DNA of 64,000 nucleotides from contig JAKVNR010000001.1 of the NCBI GenBank assembly GCA_022483245.1, forward strand, positions 806,001-870,000. Direction: 5' to 3'. Source of the DNA: Lactobacillus sp. Its GTDB lineage: Bacteria; Bacillota; Bacilli; Lactobacillales; Lactobacillaceae. Under the pieces are notes generated by a model that was not told where the DNA came from, made no database searches, and saw only the letters and a list, made by a program, of their open reading frames with translations. A program made the translations under genes and the position numbers. Each line of letters begins with the position of its first letter. Position 1 is the first letter of the stretch. Positions 25,475 through 35,587 of this stretch are shown here, in pieces.

Positions 25475-26070
25475 AGCGCACCTACTTCTTTGCTTAACTT
25501 CTGCCAATAGACGGTCAAGGCTGCTAAAAGCTCTGCCTGACTGCCATTATTGTCAATTATATCATCTGCCAGCTGTCTTTTTTTAGCTAGCGGCATTTGA
25601 CTGTCAATTCTTGCCTGGGCGGATTTTTCATCTAATTGGTTGCGCTGGCACAAACGTTGCAGCTGTACATCCTGATCAGCTGCAATTAATAAAGTTCGCT
25701 TACACAAAGTTTGATAATTCTGCTCAAACAATAAAGGGGCATCCAAGACGCAAAAACCGTCAGCCTGCTGTATTTTCCTGATAATTTCATCCCTAATTAA
25801 GGGCTGAAGCAGCGTATTCAATTGAGCTAATTTAGCTGGCTCAGCAAAAACTACCCGTCCCAATTTGTGGCGGTTCAATTGATGATCCGCTGAAAAGAAA
25901 GTTGGGCCAAAGGCCTGTTTGATCGCGCGCCACCCGCTCTGGCCTGGTTCTTCTAACTGATGAGCAACCTGATCGGCATCAATAATGCTGACGCCCTGCT
26001 TGGCAAAAAAAGCCGCCGCTGTACTTTTACCAGTCGCAATTCCGCCCGTTAAACCTAAAACATAACTCAT
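25471..26070 (-). CDS. coaE: Dephospho-CoA kinase
   Basis: A 199-residue kinase for the last step of coenzyme A synthesis. The P-loop is GLTGGIATGKST at residues 6-17, followed by the DADQVAHQL segment and the lid region RNQLDEKSAQARIDSQMP. It overlaps nrdR by 4 bases and follows mutM by 2 bases. Confidence 0.96.
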   Translation of the reverse strand: MSYVLGLTGGIATGKSTAAAFFAKQGVSIIDADQVAHQLEEPGQSGWRAIKQAFGPTFFSADHQLNRHKLGRVVFAEPAKLAQLNTLLQPLIRDEIIRKIQQADGFCVLDAPLLFEQNYQTLCKRTLLIAADQDVQLQRLCQRNQLDEKSAQARIDSQMPLAKKRQLADDIIDNNGSQAELLAALTVYWQKLSKEVGAL

Positions 26071-26072
26071 CG

Positions 26073-26900
26073 TTAATATTTAACCTGACAGTTTTCACAA
26101 AAGGTTGTACCGCGGCCTTCAACCTTAATTTTTTGCAAAATATGGCTGCAGCGATCACATGGCTCACCGGCTCGTCCGTATACATGCAGCATTAGTTGAT
26201 AGCCGCCGACATGTCCGCTAGCATCTAAATAAGTATGAACAGTCGTCCCGCGCATTTGGGTTGCCCGGGCAATAATGACATTAATCCATTTATACAAATT
26301 CTTGGCAGCCGCTACTGGAATCTTATTAGCCGGAGAAAGCGGCTGAATTTGGCTAAACCACAGCACTTCATCCACATAAATATTGCCTAAGCCGCACACC
26401 AATGTTTGATCAAGCAAAGCAGTTTTAATGTTTTTATGCTTTTTCTGTAAAGCCTGCCAAAAATATGACCAGGTAAATTCTGTGCTATTCGGCTCTGGCC
26501 CCAATTTACCGATTCCGGTTGTGGCTCGTTCTGTGCCCGTTAAAACCAGCTGCATCCGGCCAAATTTACGAACATCGTTATAACGCAGGGCAGTCCCATC
26601 GGTAAAGATAAATTCCAAATGATCATGCTTATCCTTAGGGGCTTCCGGTGTGGTGAGACGATACTTTCCTTCCATTCGCAAATGCGAAACGATCGTTAAG
26701 CCGTCATTGAGTCGCAATTCTAAAAATTTGCCATAACGGTCTACTTTTTCAAAGCGATGGCCGATCACCCTTTGGCGAAAATCGGCCGCATCCCCAGTAA
26801 TAATTTTGGGATACCATAAAACCATATATTTAATCTGTTTATCGCTAATCAGTGGCGTCAATGTGCGGCGCACAGTTTCAACTTCCGGCATTTCTGGCAT
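26073..26900 (-). CDS. mutM: Formamidopyrimidine-DNA glycosylase
   Basis: A 275-residue base-excision glycosylase/AP lyase that removes 8-oxoguanine. It starts MPEMPEVETVRRTL, giving the catalytic Pro-Glu N-terminus after Met removal. The H2TH region contains LLDQTLVCGLGNIYVDEVLW, and the C-terminal zinc finger is CDRCSH...CENC. It follows polA by 10 bases in a DNA repair operon. Confidence 0.97.
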   Translation of the reverse strand: MPEMPEVETVRRTLTPLISDKQIKYMVLWYPKIITGDAADFRQRVIGHRFEKVDRYGKFLELRLNDGLTIVSHLRMEGKYRLTTPEAPKDKHDHLEFIFTDGTALRYNDVRKFGRMQLVLTGTERATTGIGKLGPEPNSTEFTWSYFWQALQKKHKNIKTALLDQTLVCGLGNIYVDEVLWFSQIQPLSPANKIPVAAAKNLYKWINVIIARATQMRGTTVHTYLDASGHVGGYQLMLHVYGRAGEPCDRCSHILQKIKVEGRGTTFCENCQVKY

Positions 26901-26910
26901 TATTTCTCAC

Positions 26911-29577
26911 CTACTTTGCATCATACCAATTATGGCCCCAATTCGAGTCAGCCGTTAATGGCACATCAAGCCGCACTGCTGCTTGCATAATTTGGGGCAC
27001 TATTTTCTTGATTGTATTTAGTTCATCTTTTGGTACGTCAAAAATCAATTCGTCGTGCACTTGCAAAACCATCTTAGTTTTCAAGTGCAATTCATCTAGT
27101 TTACGCTGCATATTGATCATCGCAATCTTGATAATGTCAGCGGCCGAGCCTTGAATCGGCGAGTTAATCGCCGTTCGCTCAGCAAACGAGCGCACATTAA
27201 AATTCTTAGCATGAATGTCAGGCAAATAACGGCGGCGGTGCATGATCGTTTCAGCATAGCCTTTTTCACGTGCGCGTTGAACTGCTTGATCCATATAAGT
27301 TTTAATCTGCGGATATTGTTCAAAGTATTGTTCGATAAAATGCTTAGCTTGCTGACGAGAGATACCTAAATTTTTAGATAAGCCATAATCGGAAATACCA
27401 TAAACGATCCCAAAGTTGACCGCCTTAGCGTGACGGCGCATCAGCGGCGTTACATCGTCAGTCGAGTTCAAATGGAAAATCCGCATTGCTGTGTGAGCAT
27501 GAATATCAAAGCCTGACTTAAAGGCAGCCTGCATATTGCTATCACCTGACACATGCGCTAATACGCGTAGTTCCACCTGCGAGTAGTCGCAAGAAAAAAT
27601 ATAGCCATCAGAGGCACTTGGCACAAAGGCTTTACGAATTTGTTTACCTTCATCAGTTCTAGTCGGAATATTCTGCAAGTTAGGATCAACTGAAGACAGC
27701 CGCCCCGTTGCCGTAAGTGTCTGCAAATAGCGGGTATGAATTCTCCCATCAGGCTGAATACAATCAAGCAGACCGCTGACATAAGTATTTTGAATTTTCG
27801 CAATTTGCCGATAGGTTAAAATATCGCTAACAATTGGGCTTTTTTCTTTGAGCTTATTGAGGACTTCAACTGATGTCGAATAGCCGGTTTTTGTTTTCTT
27901 GATCACTGGCAAATTCAGCTTTTCAAACAAAATCTGCCCTAGCTGCTTAGGTGAATTCAAATTGAATTTTTCACCAGCTTCTTTGTAGATTTTAGCTTCA
28001 ATTTTTGCTAAATCAGTGCCAAACTGGTTTCCCAACTCGTTTAAAACCGGGGCTTGCACTTTAATGCCGCTAATTTCCATGCGGGCCAGCACCTTGGCAA
28101 CTGGTAACTCAATGGTTTGGTATAAGTCGTCTTGCTCATGATCCTGCAGTTTAGTTAATAACTTAGCCTGCAATTTTTCTAAAATAGCAGCTTTAGCAGC
28201 TAAGTGCGGCAGCAGTACGTCATCGTCTGGTACGGTTTGTTTTTTGCCTTTACCATAGACATCCAGATCCGTTTTAAGTGAGTATTCACCGTACAAACCA
28301 GCAATCTCGCCTAGGTCGTTAGAATTATTTTCATTATCAACCAAGTATGAAGCTAGCAAAACATCATCGCTTAAACCAGCTGCTGTCATACCTAAACGGT
28401 GTAAACCGACATAAGTTCGCTTTAAATCAAAGACCGTTTTATGCAAGTTAGCATTCGTAATCAGTGACTGCAGCGGTGCTTCTTGCAGTAAATCAACATC
28501 GCGGCTGACATAAATTTCATCAGCAATCTTGAACGCAAAGCCGACAAAATCGGCCAAGTGATAATTATCGCCCAGCATTTCCAAAACAAAAGCAGCATGG
28601 TCTGCCTGCACCTTGCCTAACTCGCTTTGCAAATTATCTTTTGTTAAAACCGTAAATTCATAATTTTCAGTACTATTTGCTGATTCAGTATCGCCGCTAG
28701 TTTGATCCAAATCAGCCAAAAACTTGCGGAAACCTAAGCGTTCATATAATAACCGCAGTTGAGCTATATCCGTCTGTTGGCATTTAGTGTCAGCCAGTTC
28801 GACCGCCAGCGGAGCTTCTCGATCAATCGTAGCTAATTTTTTAGCTAAAAAGGCCTGCTCGCGATCATGCAGCAAATTTTCTTTCAACTTGGAAGCACGC
28901 ATTTCATCGACATGCTCATATAAGTTTTCAACACTGCCATACTTTTGAATTAATCTCGACGCAGTTTTAGGGCCAACTTTAGTCACGCCGGGATAATTAT
29001 CGGAGGTATCACCCATCAGGGCCTTCATATCGATAAACTCAGTCGGCGTAACCCCGGTGACTTCTTTCATATGAGCTGGCGTAAAGGCTTCAGTCTGTCC
29101 AACCCCATTTTTAGTGATATAAACGGTCACTTGATCGCTAGCTAATTGCGTTAAATCACGGTCGCCCGTAAAAATGCTAACTTCATACCCAGCATCTGCA
29201 CCAAGTTTTGACATCGTGCCGATAATATCGTCAGCTTCATAATCTTGCAGTTCATATGACCGCAATCCTAGATCTGTCAGAAGCTCCCTAATAACTGGCA
29301 GCTGCTCAGACAGCTCACTCGGCGTTTTTTGCCGGCCGCCCTTGTAATCGGCGTACATTTTCGTCCGAAAAGTCACTTTGCCAGCATCAAAGGCAACGAG
29401 CACATGGTCAGGGTTGATCTGCTTTAACATGGCATCCAGCATATTTTTAAAGGCATAGATCGCATTCGTATGCATCCCATCGGGACTCTTGAAACGATCG
29501 AGCTGCCGGTACAAAGCATAAAAACCACGAAAGGCAATTGAGTTGCCATCAACTAAAAGCAATTTTCCTGTTGCCAT
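26911..29577 (-). CDS. polA: DNA polymerase I
   Basis: An 888-residue repair and Okazaki-fragment polymerase. The N-terminal 5'-3' exonuclease (about 1-290) has its acidic motifs (LLVDGNSIAFR, DYEADDIIGT, MGDTSDNYPGV). The middle 3'-5' exonuclease-like domain lacks an obvious set of catalytic acids. The polymerase domain has motifs A (DYSQVELRVLAH), B (RRHAKAVNFGIVYG) and C (VLQVHDELIFDV). It is the first gene of polA-mutM-coaE-nrdR-dnaB-dnaI. Confidence 0.98.
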   Translation of the reverse strand: MATGKLLLVDGNSIAFRGFYALYRQLDRFKSPDGMHTNAIYAFKNMLDAMLKQINPDHVLVAFDAGKVTFRTKMYADYKGGRQKTPSELSEQLPVIRELLTDLGLRSYELQDYEADDIIGTMSKLGADAGYEVSIFTGDRDLTQLASDQVTVYITKNGVGQTEAFTPAHMKEVTGVTPTEFIDMKALMGDTSDNYPGVTKVGPKTASRLIQKYGSVENLYEHVDEMRASKLKENLLHDREQAFLAKKLATIDREAPLAVELADTKCQQTDIAQLRLLYERLGFRKFLADLDQTSGDTESANSTENYEFTVLTKDNLQSELGKVQADHAAFVLEMLGDNYHLADFVGFAFKIADEIYVSRDVDLLQEAPLQSLITNANLHKTVFDLKRTYVGLHRLGMTAAGLSDDVLLASYLVDNENNSNDLGEIAGLYGEYSLKTDLDVYGKGKKQTVPDDDVLLPHLAAKAAILEKLQAKLLTKLQDHEQDDLYQTIELPVAKVLARMEISGIKVQAPVLNELGNQFGTDLAKIEAKIYKEAGEKFNLNSPKQLGQILFEKLNLPVIKKTKTGYSTSVEVLNKLKEKSPIVSDILTYRQIAKIQNTYVSGLLDCIQPDGRIHTRYLQTLTATGRLSSVDPNLQNIPTRTDEGKQIRKAFVPSASDGYIFSCDYSQVELRVLAHVSGDSNMQAAFKSGFDIHAHTAMRIFHLNSTDDVTPLMRRHAKAVNFGIVYGISDYGLSKNLGISRQQAKHFIEQYFEQYPQIKTYMDQAVQRAREKGYAETIMHRRRYLPDIHAKNFNVRSFAERTAINSPIQGSAADIIKIAMINMQRKLDELHLKTKMVLQVHDELIFDVPKDELNTIKKIVPQIMQAAVRLDVPLTADSNWGHNWYDAK

Positions 29578-29590
29578 TTTATCTCCTTAA

Positions 29591-29642
29591 AATAAAAAAA
29601 CTGTTGCCATAAGTCCATCGCTTATTTTAACAGTTTTTAACA
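29591..29642 (-). terminator. Terminator after the MarR-type gene
   Basis: AAAAACTGTT and AACAGTTTTT arms surround an inner ATAAG/CTTAT stem. The structure lies between the MarR stop codon and polA and is symmetrical enough to act in both directions. Confidence 0.8.
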
Positions 29643-29661
29643 TAATTCTTTAGCACTAAGC

Positions 29662-30078
29662 TTAATCGTGCTGTTTTAAAATATAGGTCAAAACTTTTTC
29701 AAAGGCTGCTAATTCAGCTGATGAAAAATGCTGTCTTAGCTTTCGATCATCTTCTGCAAAAAAGTCCTGGATTTCTGGCATCATTTCCTTAGCTTCAGGT
29801 GTTAAAGCCACTTGCTTTTTACGATGGTCAAAATCATCCTCTACCCGTTCCACTAAATGCCGCTCTTCCATCCGTCTCAGCATGACCGTTGTTGTTGAGC
29901 GCTGAATTTGAAAAGCATCAGCAATCTCTTGCTGGCTGGATTGAGCATTGGCTTGATCAGCCAAAAAAGACAAAACACTCATCTGCAGGCTCGTGATGAC
30001 TAAACTAGCAGCAAAATCATGCTGCTGACGAGTCAAAATAGATGACGCGGTTTGTATCCTGCGTTTGATTGGTTTCAC
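29662..30078 (-). CDS. MarR family transcriptional regulator
   Basis: A 138-residue winged-helix regulator. The recognition region is QQEIADAFQIQRSTTTVMLRRMEERHLVER, followed by the wing DFDHRKKQVALT, and long N- and C-terminal helices form the dimer. I start it at a GTG because a strong AAAGGAGG lies 7 bases upstream; the longer frame, starting at TTG, includes that site. It is the last gene of the arginine deiminase cluster, 36 bases after arcC, so it may be cotranscribed and regulate it. Its ligand is unknown. Confidence 0.88.
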   Translation of the reverse strand: MKPIKRRIQTASSILTRQQHDFAASLVITSLQMSVLSFLADQANAQSSQQEIADAFQIQRSTTTVMLRRMEERHLVERVEDDFDHRKKQVALTPEAKEMMPEIQDFFAEDDRKLRQHFSSAELAAFEKVLTYILKQHD

Positions 30079-30114
30079 TTGCCCGCCTCCTTTGCTCAAC
30101 TCTATAAGATAGGG

Positions 30115-31056
30115 CTATTTTTTGCAAGGAATAATGTTCGTCCCGACCTGGTCTAAACGGCCCGCATCTGCTAAAGCAGCAATTTTAGCCGGGTGGCCAG
30201 TTTGCTTGACAAAGTTTAAACAAGCCTGGACTTTTGGCGCCATACTGCCAGCTGCAAATTCACCTGCCTGCAAGTATGCCTCCATTTGGTCAGCGTCAAC
30301 TGTTGTCAAAGCAGTCTGCTGTTTACTATTAAAGTGCAGATAAACATTTGGCACTGCCGTTAAGATGATTAATTCATCTGCATCCAAATCGGCCGCCACT
30401 TTAGCAGCTGCTAAATCTTTATCAATGACTGCAGCTTGTCCAACAAGTTGCCCGTTTTGATCCTGGCAAACCGGAATTCCGCCGCCACCAGCAACCACTG
30501 GGATTTGACCGCTCATGGCAAGTTGGTTAATCACACCTGCCTCTAAAATTTTGACTGGCGCCGGTGAAGCGACAACTCGGCGATAGCCGCGGCCAGCATC
30601 AGCCTTAAAAGTTTGTTCTGGGTGCAGCTGACGCTGCCGGCTAATTTCTTGCTCATTATAAAAAGGACCAATTGGTTTGGTTGGATGCTTAAAAGCTGGA
30701 TCAGCAGAATCAACTAATGTTTGCGTAATCACGGTCGCAGCGCGGCGAGTATCATGGTGAGCCAGCATGGTCTCGTCAATAGCTTGCTGGAGCCAATAAC
30801 CAATACTGCCTTCAGTCATAGCACCGGCAGTGTCGAGTGGCATAGCTGGATTAGTTTCAGTTGCACCAGCCGCTTGCTGGAGCAAGAGATTGCCTACTTG
30901 CGGACCATTGCCATGAACTAAGACAAAGTGATTTTGACTCGCAAAAACAGGCCATAGTTTATTAATTGTTGATCTTACTGCTGCTTGCTGAGCTGCTGCT
31001 GAATAATCACGGCCAGCAATAGCATTGCCGCCTAAAGCAATTACAATTGTTTTCAT
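30115..31056 (-). CDS. arcC: Carbamate kinase
   Basis: A 313-residue kinase that makes ATP and carbamate from carbamoyl phosphate and ADP, the energy-yielding step of the arginine deiminase pathway. Typical motifs are IVIALGGNAI (residues 4-13), HGNGPQVGNLLLQQ and VVAGGGGIPV. It follows argF/arcB by about 10 bases in the order arcA-argF-arcC. Confidence 0.96.
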   Translation of the reverse strand: MKTIVIALGGNAIAGRDYSAAAQQAAVRSTINKLWPVFASQNHFVLVHGNGPQVGNLLLQQAAGATETNPAMPLDTAGAMTEGSIGYWLQQAIDETMLAHHDTRRAATVITQTLVDSADPAFKHPTKPIGPFYNEQEISRQRQLHPEQTFKADAGRGYRRVVASPAPVKILEAGVINQLAMSGQIPVVAGGGGIPVCQDQNGQLVGQAAVIDKDLAAAKVAADLDADELIILTAVPNVYLHFNSKQQTALTTVDADQMEAYLQAGEFAAGSMAPKVQACLNFVKQTGHPAKIAALADAGRLDQVGTNIIPCKK

Positions 31057-31065
31057 AATTTTTGC

Positions 31066-32103
31066 CTAGTTTTCATTGACAGTTGGAATAAATAAATTGC
31101 CCAAAGTTGCCGCCATAATCGCTTTAATCGCCGGCATCCGGTTAGCTGCTTCAGTAAACTGCCAGGCATACTTTGACCGGAACACTTCATCGGTAACTTC
31201 CATCTCGGTCAGTCCATATTTTTCATGAATTTCTTGCCCATATTGAGTATTGGTATCGTGAAAAGCTGGCAAGCAGTGCATAAAGATTAGTTTGTCAGGA
31301 TCAGTTTCGGTGGCTTTCATCAAATCCATATTAACTTGATATGGCCGCAACAGTTTTACTCGTTCTTCCCAATCATGTTCACCCATGGAAACCCAAACAT
31401 CCGTATAAATAACGTTAGCGCAAGCCACACCAGCTTGGATCTGATCAGTCACTAGCGGTTTAGCACCTGTTTGCTTAGCAAATTTTTCAGCAATAGCTTG
31501 CACTTCTTGGTCTGGCTGCAAGGCTGCTGGTGAAACGATATGCACATTGACGCCCAGCATACTGCCGCAGACTAACAAACTACGCGCAACATTATTATGG
31601 CCATCACCAACGAAAGCTAAAGTTAGCCCTTGCAGATGACCAAATTTTTCTTTCATCGTCATATAGTCAGCAATCATCTGGGTTGGGTGCCATTCAGTTG
31701 TCAAGCCATTCCAAACAGGAACACCAGCATATTTAGCTAACATTTCCACATCGCGGTGAGCAAAACCGCGGTACTCGATCCCGTCAAACATACTGCCCAG
31801 CACTTTTGCTGTATCCTCAATTGATTCTTTCTTGCCCAATTGCGTTGAATCTGCGCCCAAAAATTCTGGATGGGCTCCCAAATCATTGCAAGCGACTACA
31901 AAGGCCGAGCGGGTCCGGGTTGAAGTTTTTTCAAATAATAAAGCAATGGCCTTCCCTTCTAGGTAGCGGTGCGGCAAATTATGCTGTTTTAAATATTTAA
32001 GATGTAAAGAAAAATCAATTAAGTATGAAATTTCAGCGGGAGTAAAATCCTTGCAAGCCAAAAAACTGCGGCCTTGAAATACATTTTGAAAAGTTTCCAT
32101 CAT
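31066..32103 (-). CDS. argF: Ornithine carbamoyltransferase (catabolic)
   Basis: A 345-residue enzyme converting citrulline and phosphate to ornithine and carbamoyl phosphate in this pathway. The carbamoyl phosphate-binding STRTR motif ([11 protein letters not shown]), the HPTQ motif (WHPTQMIAD) and the ornithine-binding HCLP motif (FMHCLPAF) are present. Location between arcA and arcC supports the catabolic role (often named arcB). Two adjacent ATG codons make the exact start uncertain by one residue. Confidence 0.96.
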   Translation of the reverse strand: MMETFQNVFQGRSFLACKDFTPAEISYLIDFSLHLKYLKQHNLPHRYLEGKAIALLFEKTSTRTRSAFVVACNDLGAHPEFLGADSTQLGKKESIEDTAKVLGSMFDGIEYRGFAHRDVEMLAKYAGVPVWNGLTTEWHPTQMIADYMTMKEKFGHLQGLTLAFVGDGHNNVARSLLVCGSMLGVNVHIVSPAALQPDQEVQAIAEKFAKQTGAKPLVTDQIQAGVACANVIYTDVWVSMGEHDWEERVKLLRPYQVNMDLMKATETDPDKLIFMHCLPAFHDTNTQYGQEIHEKYGLTEMEVTDEVFRSKYAWQFTEAANRMPAIKAIMAATLGNLFIPTVNEN

Positions 32104-32124
32104 TTACACGCTTTCTATTGCTAG

Positions 32125-33354
32125 CTATAAATCTTCCCGGCTGAGCGGACAAGACATGCAACGCGGGCCGCCACGCCCACGTGACAATTCGCTTGACCGG
32201 ATTTCATGGACTAAAATGCCGTGCCGGCGCAGCAAGTCATTTGATACATAATTTCGGTCGTAAGTTACAACTTCGCCTGGGGCGACTGCTAATGTATTAG
32301 AACCATCATTCCACTGCTCGCGAGGAGCATCAATACGGTCACCGCCACCAGTTGGAATCAAATCAAGCTCTGATAAATGCAGATACTGCTTGAGCACTTT
32401 GGTTAAATCATGTTCAGCCTGAATCTGTATCTCATTATTTTGATCCTTAGATAAAACATAAATTTCAATTTGGCCATGCTGATTCAAAATAAATGGGTGA
32501 ACTGTAAACTGCTCATAATTAATCATGGTCAAAACTGTATCTAAGTGCATCATGGCATGGTTATGCGGAATTTTGATCGCCAAAATATATTTAAAACTGG
32601 AATTGCCCAGCAAACTTTGCGCTAATTCAGTAATCGCCCTAGCTGAGGTCCGCTGAGAGATGCCAACGGCTAGCACTTCAGAACTGAGTACTAATTCATC
32701 GCCGCCTTCCATCCGGCCATGTTGACTGCGCTTGCGCCAAATCGGAACCTGCGCCTGGGCAAAAGCAGGATGATGAGCAGCAATTGTTTGCATAAAGAGC
32801 GACTCACGCCGGCGAGCTCGAAAAGTCATCCGGTTGATCGTCAAACCATCCCCAATTGCGGCTTGCTGGTCACGTGTAAAGTAAACGTTTGGCATTGGAT
32901 CTAAATAAAATGGATAATTTGGATCTTCTGCTAAGTCTGCTAAAGTTGGACGAGCCAGCTTAATTTGATTTTTGCGCACGCCAGCAATAATTTGACTAAT
33001 CATCTGTTTAACTGGCAAACTAAGTAAAAATTCTTTCAAAGCTTGATGAATTGGATCATCTGGCATAAAACCAGATTCAGAAATGATCCGAGTTACAAAT
33101 TTATCTTTAACTGCCGGCTCTGTTAAACTTTCAGCCAGCAAATCTTCCAAATAAACTGTTTTAACACCACAAGCACGTAAAGTTTTTGCGAACAAATCGT
33201 GCTCTTCCTGAGCGATTTTTAAATAAGGAATATCGTCAATTAGCATCCGGTTTAAAATGGCCGGTTCTAAATTTTCTAGTTCTTGACCAGGTCGGTGCAG
33301 CATCACCAGCTGCAAGCGGCCAATTTCTGAGTAAACATGGATCGGGTTAGGCAT
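32125..33354 (-). CDS. arcA: Arginine deiminase
   Basis: A 409-residue enzyme that hydrolyses arginine to citrulline and ammonia. The arginine- and guanidinium-binding regions ([34 protein letters not shown]) are present, as is the C-terminal catalytic cysteine in [11 protein letters not shown]. It is the first gene of arcA-argF-arcC-marR, giving ATP and ammonia (acid resistance). No arcD antiporter or ArgR gene is in this window. A promoter lies directly upstream. Confidence 0.97.
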   Translation of the reverse strand: MPNPIHVYSEIGRLQLVMLHRPGQELENLEPAILNRMLIDDIPYLKIAQEEHDLFAKTLRACGVKTVYLEDLLAESLTEPAVKDKFVTRIISESGFMPDDPIHQALKEFLLSLPVKQMISQIIAGVRKNQIKLARPTLADLAEDPNYPFYLDPMPNVYFTRDQQAAIGDGLTINRMTFRARRRESLFMQTIAAHHPAFAQAQVPIWRKRSQHGRMEGGDELVLSSEVLAVGISQRTSARAITELAQSLLGNSSFKYILAIKIPHNHAMMHLDTVLTMINYEQFTVHPFILNQHGQIEIYVLSKDQNNEIQIQAEHDLTKVLKQYLHLSELDLIPTGGGDRIDAPREQWNDGSNTLAVAPGEVVTYDRNYVSNDLLRRHGILVHEIRSSELSRGRGGPRCMSCPLSREDL

Positions 33355-33378
33355 TGGTCTCTTCCTTTCTTTAAATCT

Positions 33379-33407
33379 ATTATCGGATAGTCTTTCCAGA
33401 AATACAA
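33379..33407 (-). promoter_or_regulatory. Promoter of the arcA operon
   Basis: On the minus strand TTGTAT (33402-33407) and GATAAT (33379-33384) are spaced by 17 bases. The -35 box abuts the upstream terminator hairpin, so the operon start and the preceding terminator are nearly fused. The -10 box lies inside a short dyad (CTATC/GATAG). Confidence 0.62.
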
Positions 33408-33446
33408 AAAAAACTCGTGCTGTTAAACAGTACGAGTTTTTATTTT
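33408..33446 (-). terminator. Terminator after the DUF975 gene
   Basis: AAAACTCGT and ACGAGTTTT arms with an inner CTGT/ACAG stem and a T tail lie directly after the DUF975 stop codon. Confidence 0.85.
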
Positions 33447-34153
33447 TAATCAGCTAAAAAACGATTGCCAACTAATTGGCGATAATAATTAGCCCGAGTT
33501 TCAGTGTAGTAAGGCGTGATCCAAATATAACCGATTCCCAACGTAATTGCGCCGAGCAAGAACCAGCCAATAAAACTTAAATCTAACAAGAATAATTCAG
33601 CCTTGTGGCCATCCATGACTTGCCGGCTAGCCGTAATCGCTTCCGTCGCCGTCATTTGGTGGCCTGAGTCAAACATATCTTTCATAATAAACGCTGCTTG
33701 CGAGTAGGAGTAAGATTTAATAATCCCTGGTACTACCAGCAAAATAGACCATAAGGCCGTAAACAATTGTGTCAGGAAACAAGTCAGCACACTATTTTTG
33801 AAAGTGTGACTATTCATGGCTGCAAACAAACTTTGACCCACTGAGTCTTTTTCTCCAGTATCAGCCAATTTTAATAAGCTGAAGTATAAGCCCCAAGTCA
33901 ATAAGCCTGAAAATACCAGGGCAATAATCGATAGCAAATCAAACAGCAGCGGGTGGCCGCCAGTTACTGTCCAGTAATCAACATTAAAAAAGCGGTAATA
34001 ATCATCTACCCAGCCGCGCCCAGTAGAAGCTCGTTTAATTAAATTAGTTAAGACTGCATTAATCACAATCATCAGTAAGGTCAAAATAGCTGCCCAACCC
34101 CAATTACCGTTAAGTTGGGTTTTAGCTTTTTGTTTCAATTCTGCTCTTGTCAT
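33446..34153 (-). CDS. DUF975 family integral membrane protein
   Basis: A 235-residue protein with about four to six membrane segments and the N-terminal DUF975 signature ([20 protein letters not shown]). It also has the family segment [18 protein letters not shown]. Function is unknown. I start at the ATG with GAGGAG at 6-base spacing, 8 codons inside the longest frame. It follows murC closely and ends at an intrinsic terminator. Confidence 0.87.
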   Translation of the reverse strand: MTRAELKQKAKTQLNGNWGWAAILTLLMIVINAVLTNLIKRASTGRGWVDDYYRFFNVDYWTVTGGHPLLFDLLSIIALVFSGLLTWGLYFSLLKLADTGEKDSVGQSLFAAMNSHTFKNSVLTCFLTQLFTALWSILLVVPGIIKSYSYSQAAFIMKDMFDSGHQMTATEAITASRQVMDGHKAELFLLDLSFIGWFLLGAITLGIGYIWITPYYTETRANYYRQLVGNRFLAD

Positions 34154-34183
34154 TGCAAACTCCTCATCCCTCATCAATTTGCA

Positions 34184-35494
34184 TTACAGTAATTTTTCAA
34201 AAGCGTCTTCATATTTTGGAATATCGCCAGCACCCATGAAGACGATGACTGAATTTCTATTCTTAGTCAGATCAGCAATATTGTCTAAATCAATAATTTC
34301 TGAGCCAGGAATCTTAGCTACTAAATCTTGACTGGAAATATCACCGCTCTTTTCCCGAGAAGAAGCATAGATTGGCGTAACATATGCTTTATCGACCCCA
34401 GATAAAATTTCTTCAAAGTCCTTTTGATACTTCTTTGTTCTTGAAAAAGTATGCGGCTGGAAAACAACAACCAGCTTCTTATCTGGGAACTTTTGCCGAG
34501 CAGCTTGAATGGTTGCCCGCATTTCAGTTGGGTGGTGGGCATAGTCATCGATCACAGCAATATCGCCAAAGTCTTTTTCTGAAAATCTCCGCTTAGCACC
34601 CTTAAAGGTTAATAAGCCAGCTTTAATATCAGCCATTGGAATTTTTTCAGTATAAGCCACCGCAATAACTACTGTTGAATTTAAAATACTATGATCGCCG
34701 AATAAATGAATTTCAAACCGGCCAAGATCTTCACCGTGCGCTAAGACGTTAAAGCTTGAACCTGTTGTGGATTTGGTGATGTTAACTGCTTGAAAATCAT
34801 CGGTATCCTTAAATCCATAAGTATACTTAGGAATGTCAGTCCGCAAACTTTGCAGCCGCTTGTCATCGCCCCAAACAAAGAGCGCTTTCTTCGTTTGATC
34901 TGCAGCCGTTTGAAAGGCACTCGTGTAATCGTCTTGATCTTTAAAGTAGTCTGGGTGATCAAAGTCGATATTAGTCATAATTTGGTAGTCTGGGTGGTAA
35001 GCCAAGAAGTGGCGGCGGTATTCATCGGCTTCATAGACAAAGAAGCGTGAATCAGCGACGCCTTTACCGCGACCATCCCCAATTAAGAAAGAAGTTGGTG
35101 CCACTTCGCCCAAGACATGGGCGAGCAGACTGGTCGTCGAAGTCTTGCCATGAGTACCTGAAATCCCGATCGAAGTATGCAGCTTGATAATTTCTTCAAC
35201 TGTATCTGGATATGACTGCCACTCAACTTGCTTATCAATGCAGGCTTGAACTTCTGGATTATCTTCTTTAAAGGCGTTGCCTTTAACGATAATCTGTCCC
35301 TGGTCCTTAATGTTGTCAGCGGAAAAATCTTTAATTTCAATGCCAGCTTTTTCCAGCGGAACTTGCGTAAAAGTATACTTTTCAATGTCCGACCCAGCCA
35401 CCTGGTAGCCTAAATCATGCAGGACTAAGGCCAGCGAGGCCATACCTGTGCCTTTAATGCCAATAAACCAAATTTGTTGCTTTTTATCTAACAT
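34184..35494 (-). CDS. murC: UDP-N-acetylmuramate--L-alanine ligase
   Basis: A 436-residue ATP-dependent ligase that adds L-Ala to UDP-MurNAc in cytoplasmic peptidoglycan precursor synthesis. The N-terminal Rossmann domain begins WFIGIKGTGMASLA. The central P-loop is GISGTHGKTSTTSLLAH, and the C-terminal domain has AVIDDYAHHPTEMRAT and VVFQPHTFSR. Length is normal. Confidence 0.97.
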   Translation of the reverse strand: MLDKKQQIWFIGIKGTGMASLALVLHDLGYQVAGSDIEKYTFTQVPLEKAGIEIKDFSADNIKDQGQIIVKGNAFKEDNPEVQACIDKQVEWQSYPDTVEEIIKLHTSIGISGTHGKTSTTSLLAHVLGEVAPTSFLIGDGRGKGVADSRFFVYEADEYRRHFLAYHPDYQIMTNIDFDHPDYFKDQDDYTSAFQTAADQTKKALFVWGDDKRLQSLRTDIPKYTYGFKDTDDFQAVNITKSTTGSSFNVLAHGEDLGRFEIHLFGDHSILNSTVVIAVAYTEKIPMADIKAGLLTFKGAKRRFSEKDFGDIAVIDDYAHHPTEMRATIQAARQKFPDKKLVVVFQPHTFSRTKKYQKDFEEILSGVDKAYVTPIYASSREKSGDISSQDLVAKIPGSEIIDLDNIADLTKNRNSVIVFMGAGDIPKYEDAFEKLL

Positions 35495-35548
35495 TATTTT
35501 CTCTCCCGACTCGTTTACGTTTGCAAGTCATTTTACCATTTTTAGGTA

Positions 35549-35583
35549 AAAAAATAACTAGCCGATCATAGCTAGCTATTTTA
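35549..35583 (-). terminator. Terminator after ytpR
   Basis: On the minus strand AAATAGCTAGC pairs with GCTAGTTATTT (one G-T wobble) and is followed by Ts. It separates the trmB-trxA-ytpR run from murC. Confidence 0.82.
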
Positions 35584-35587
35584 ATAA

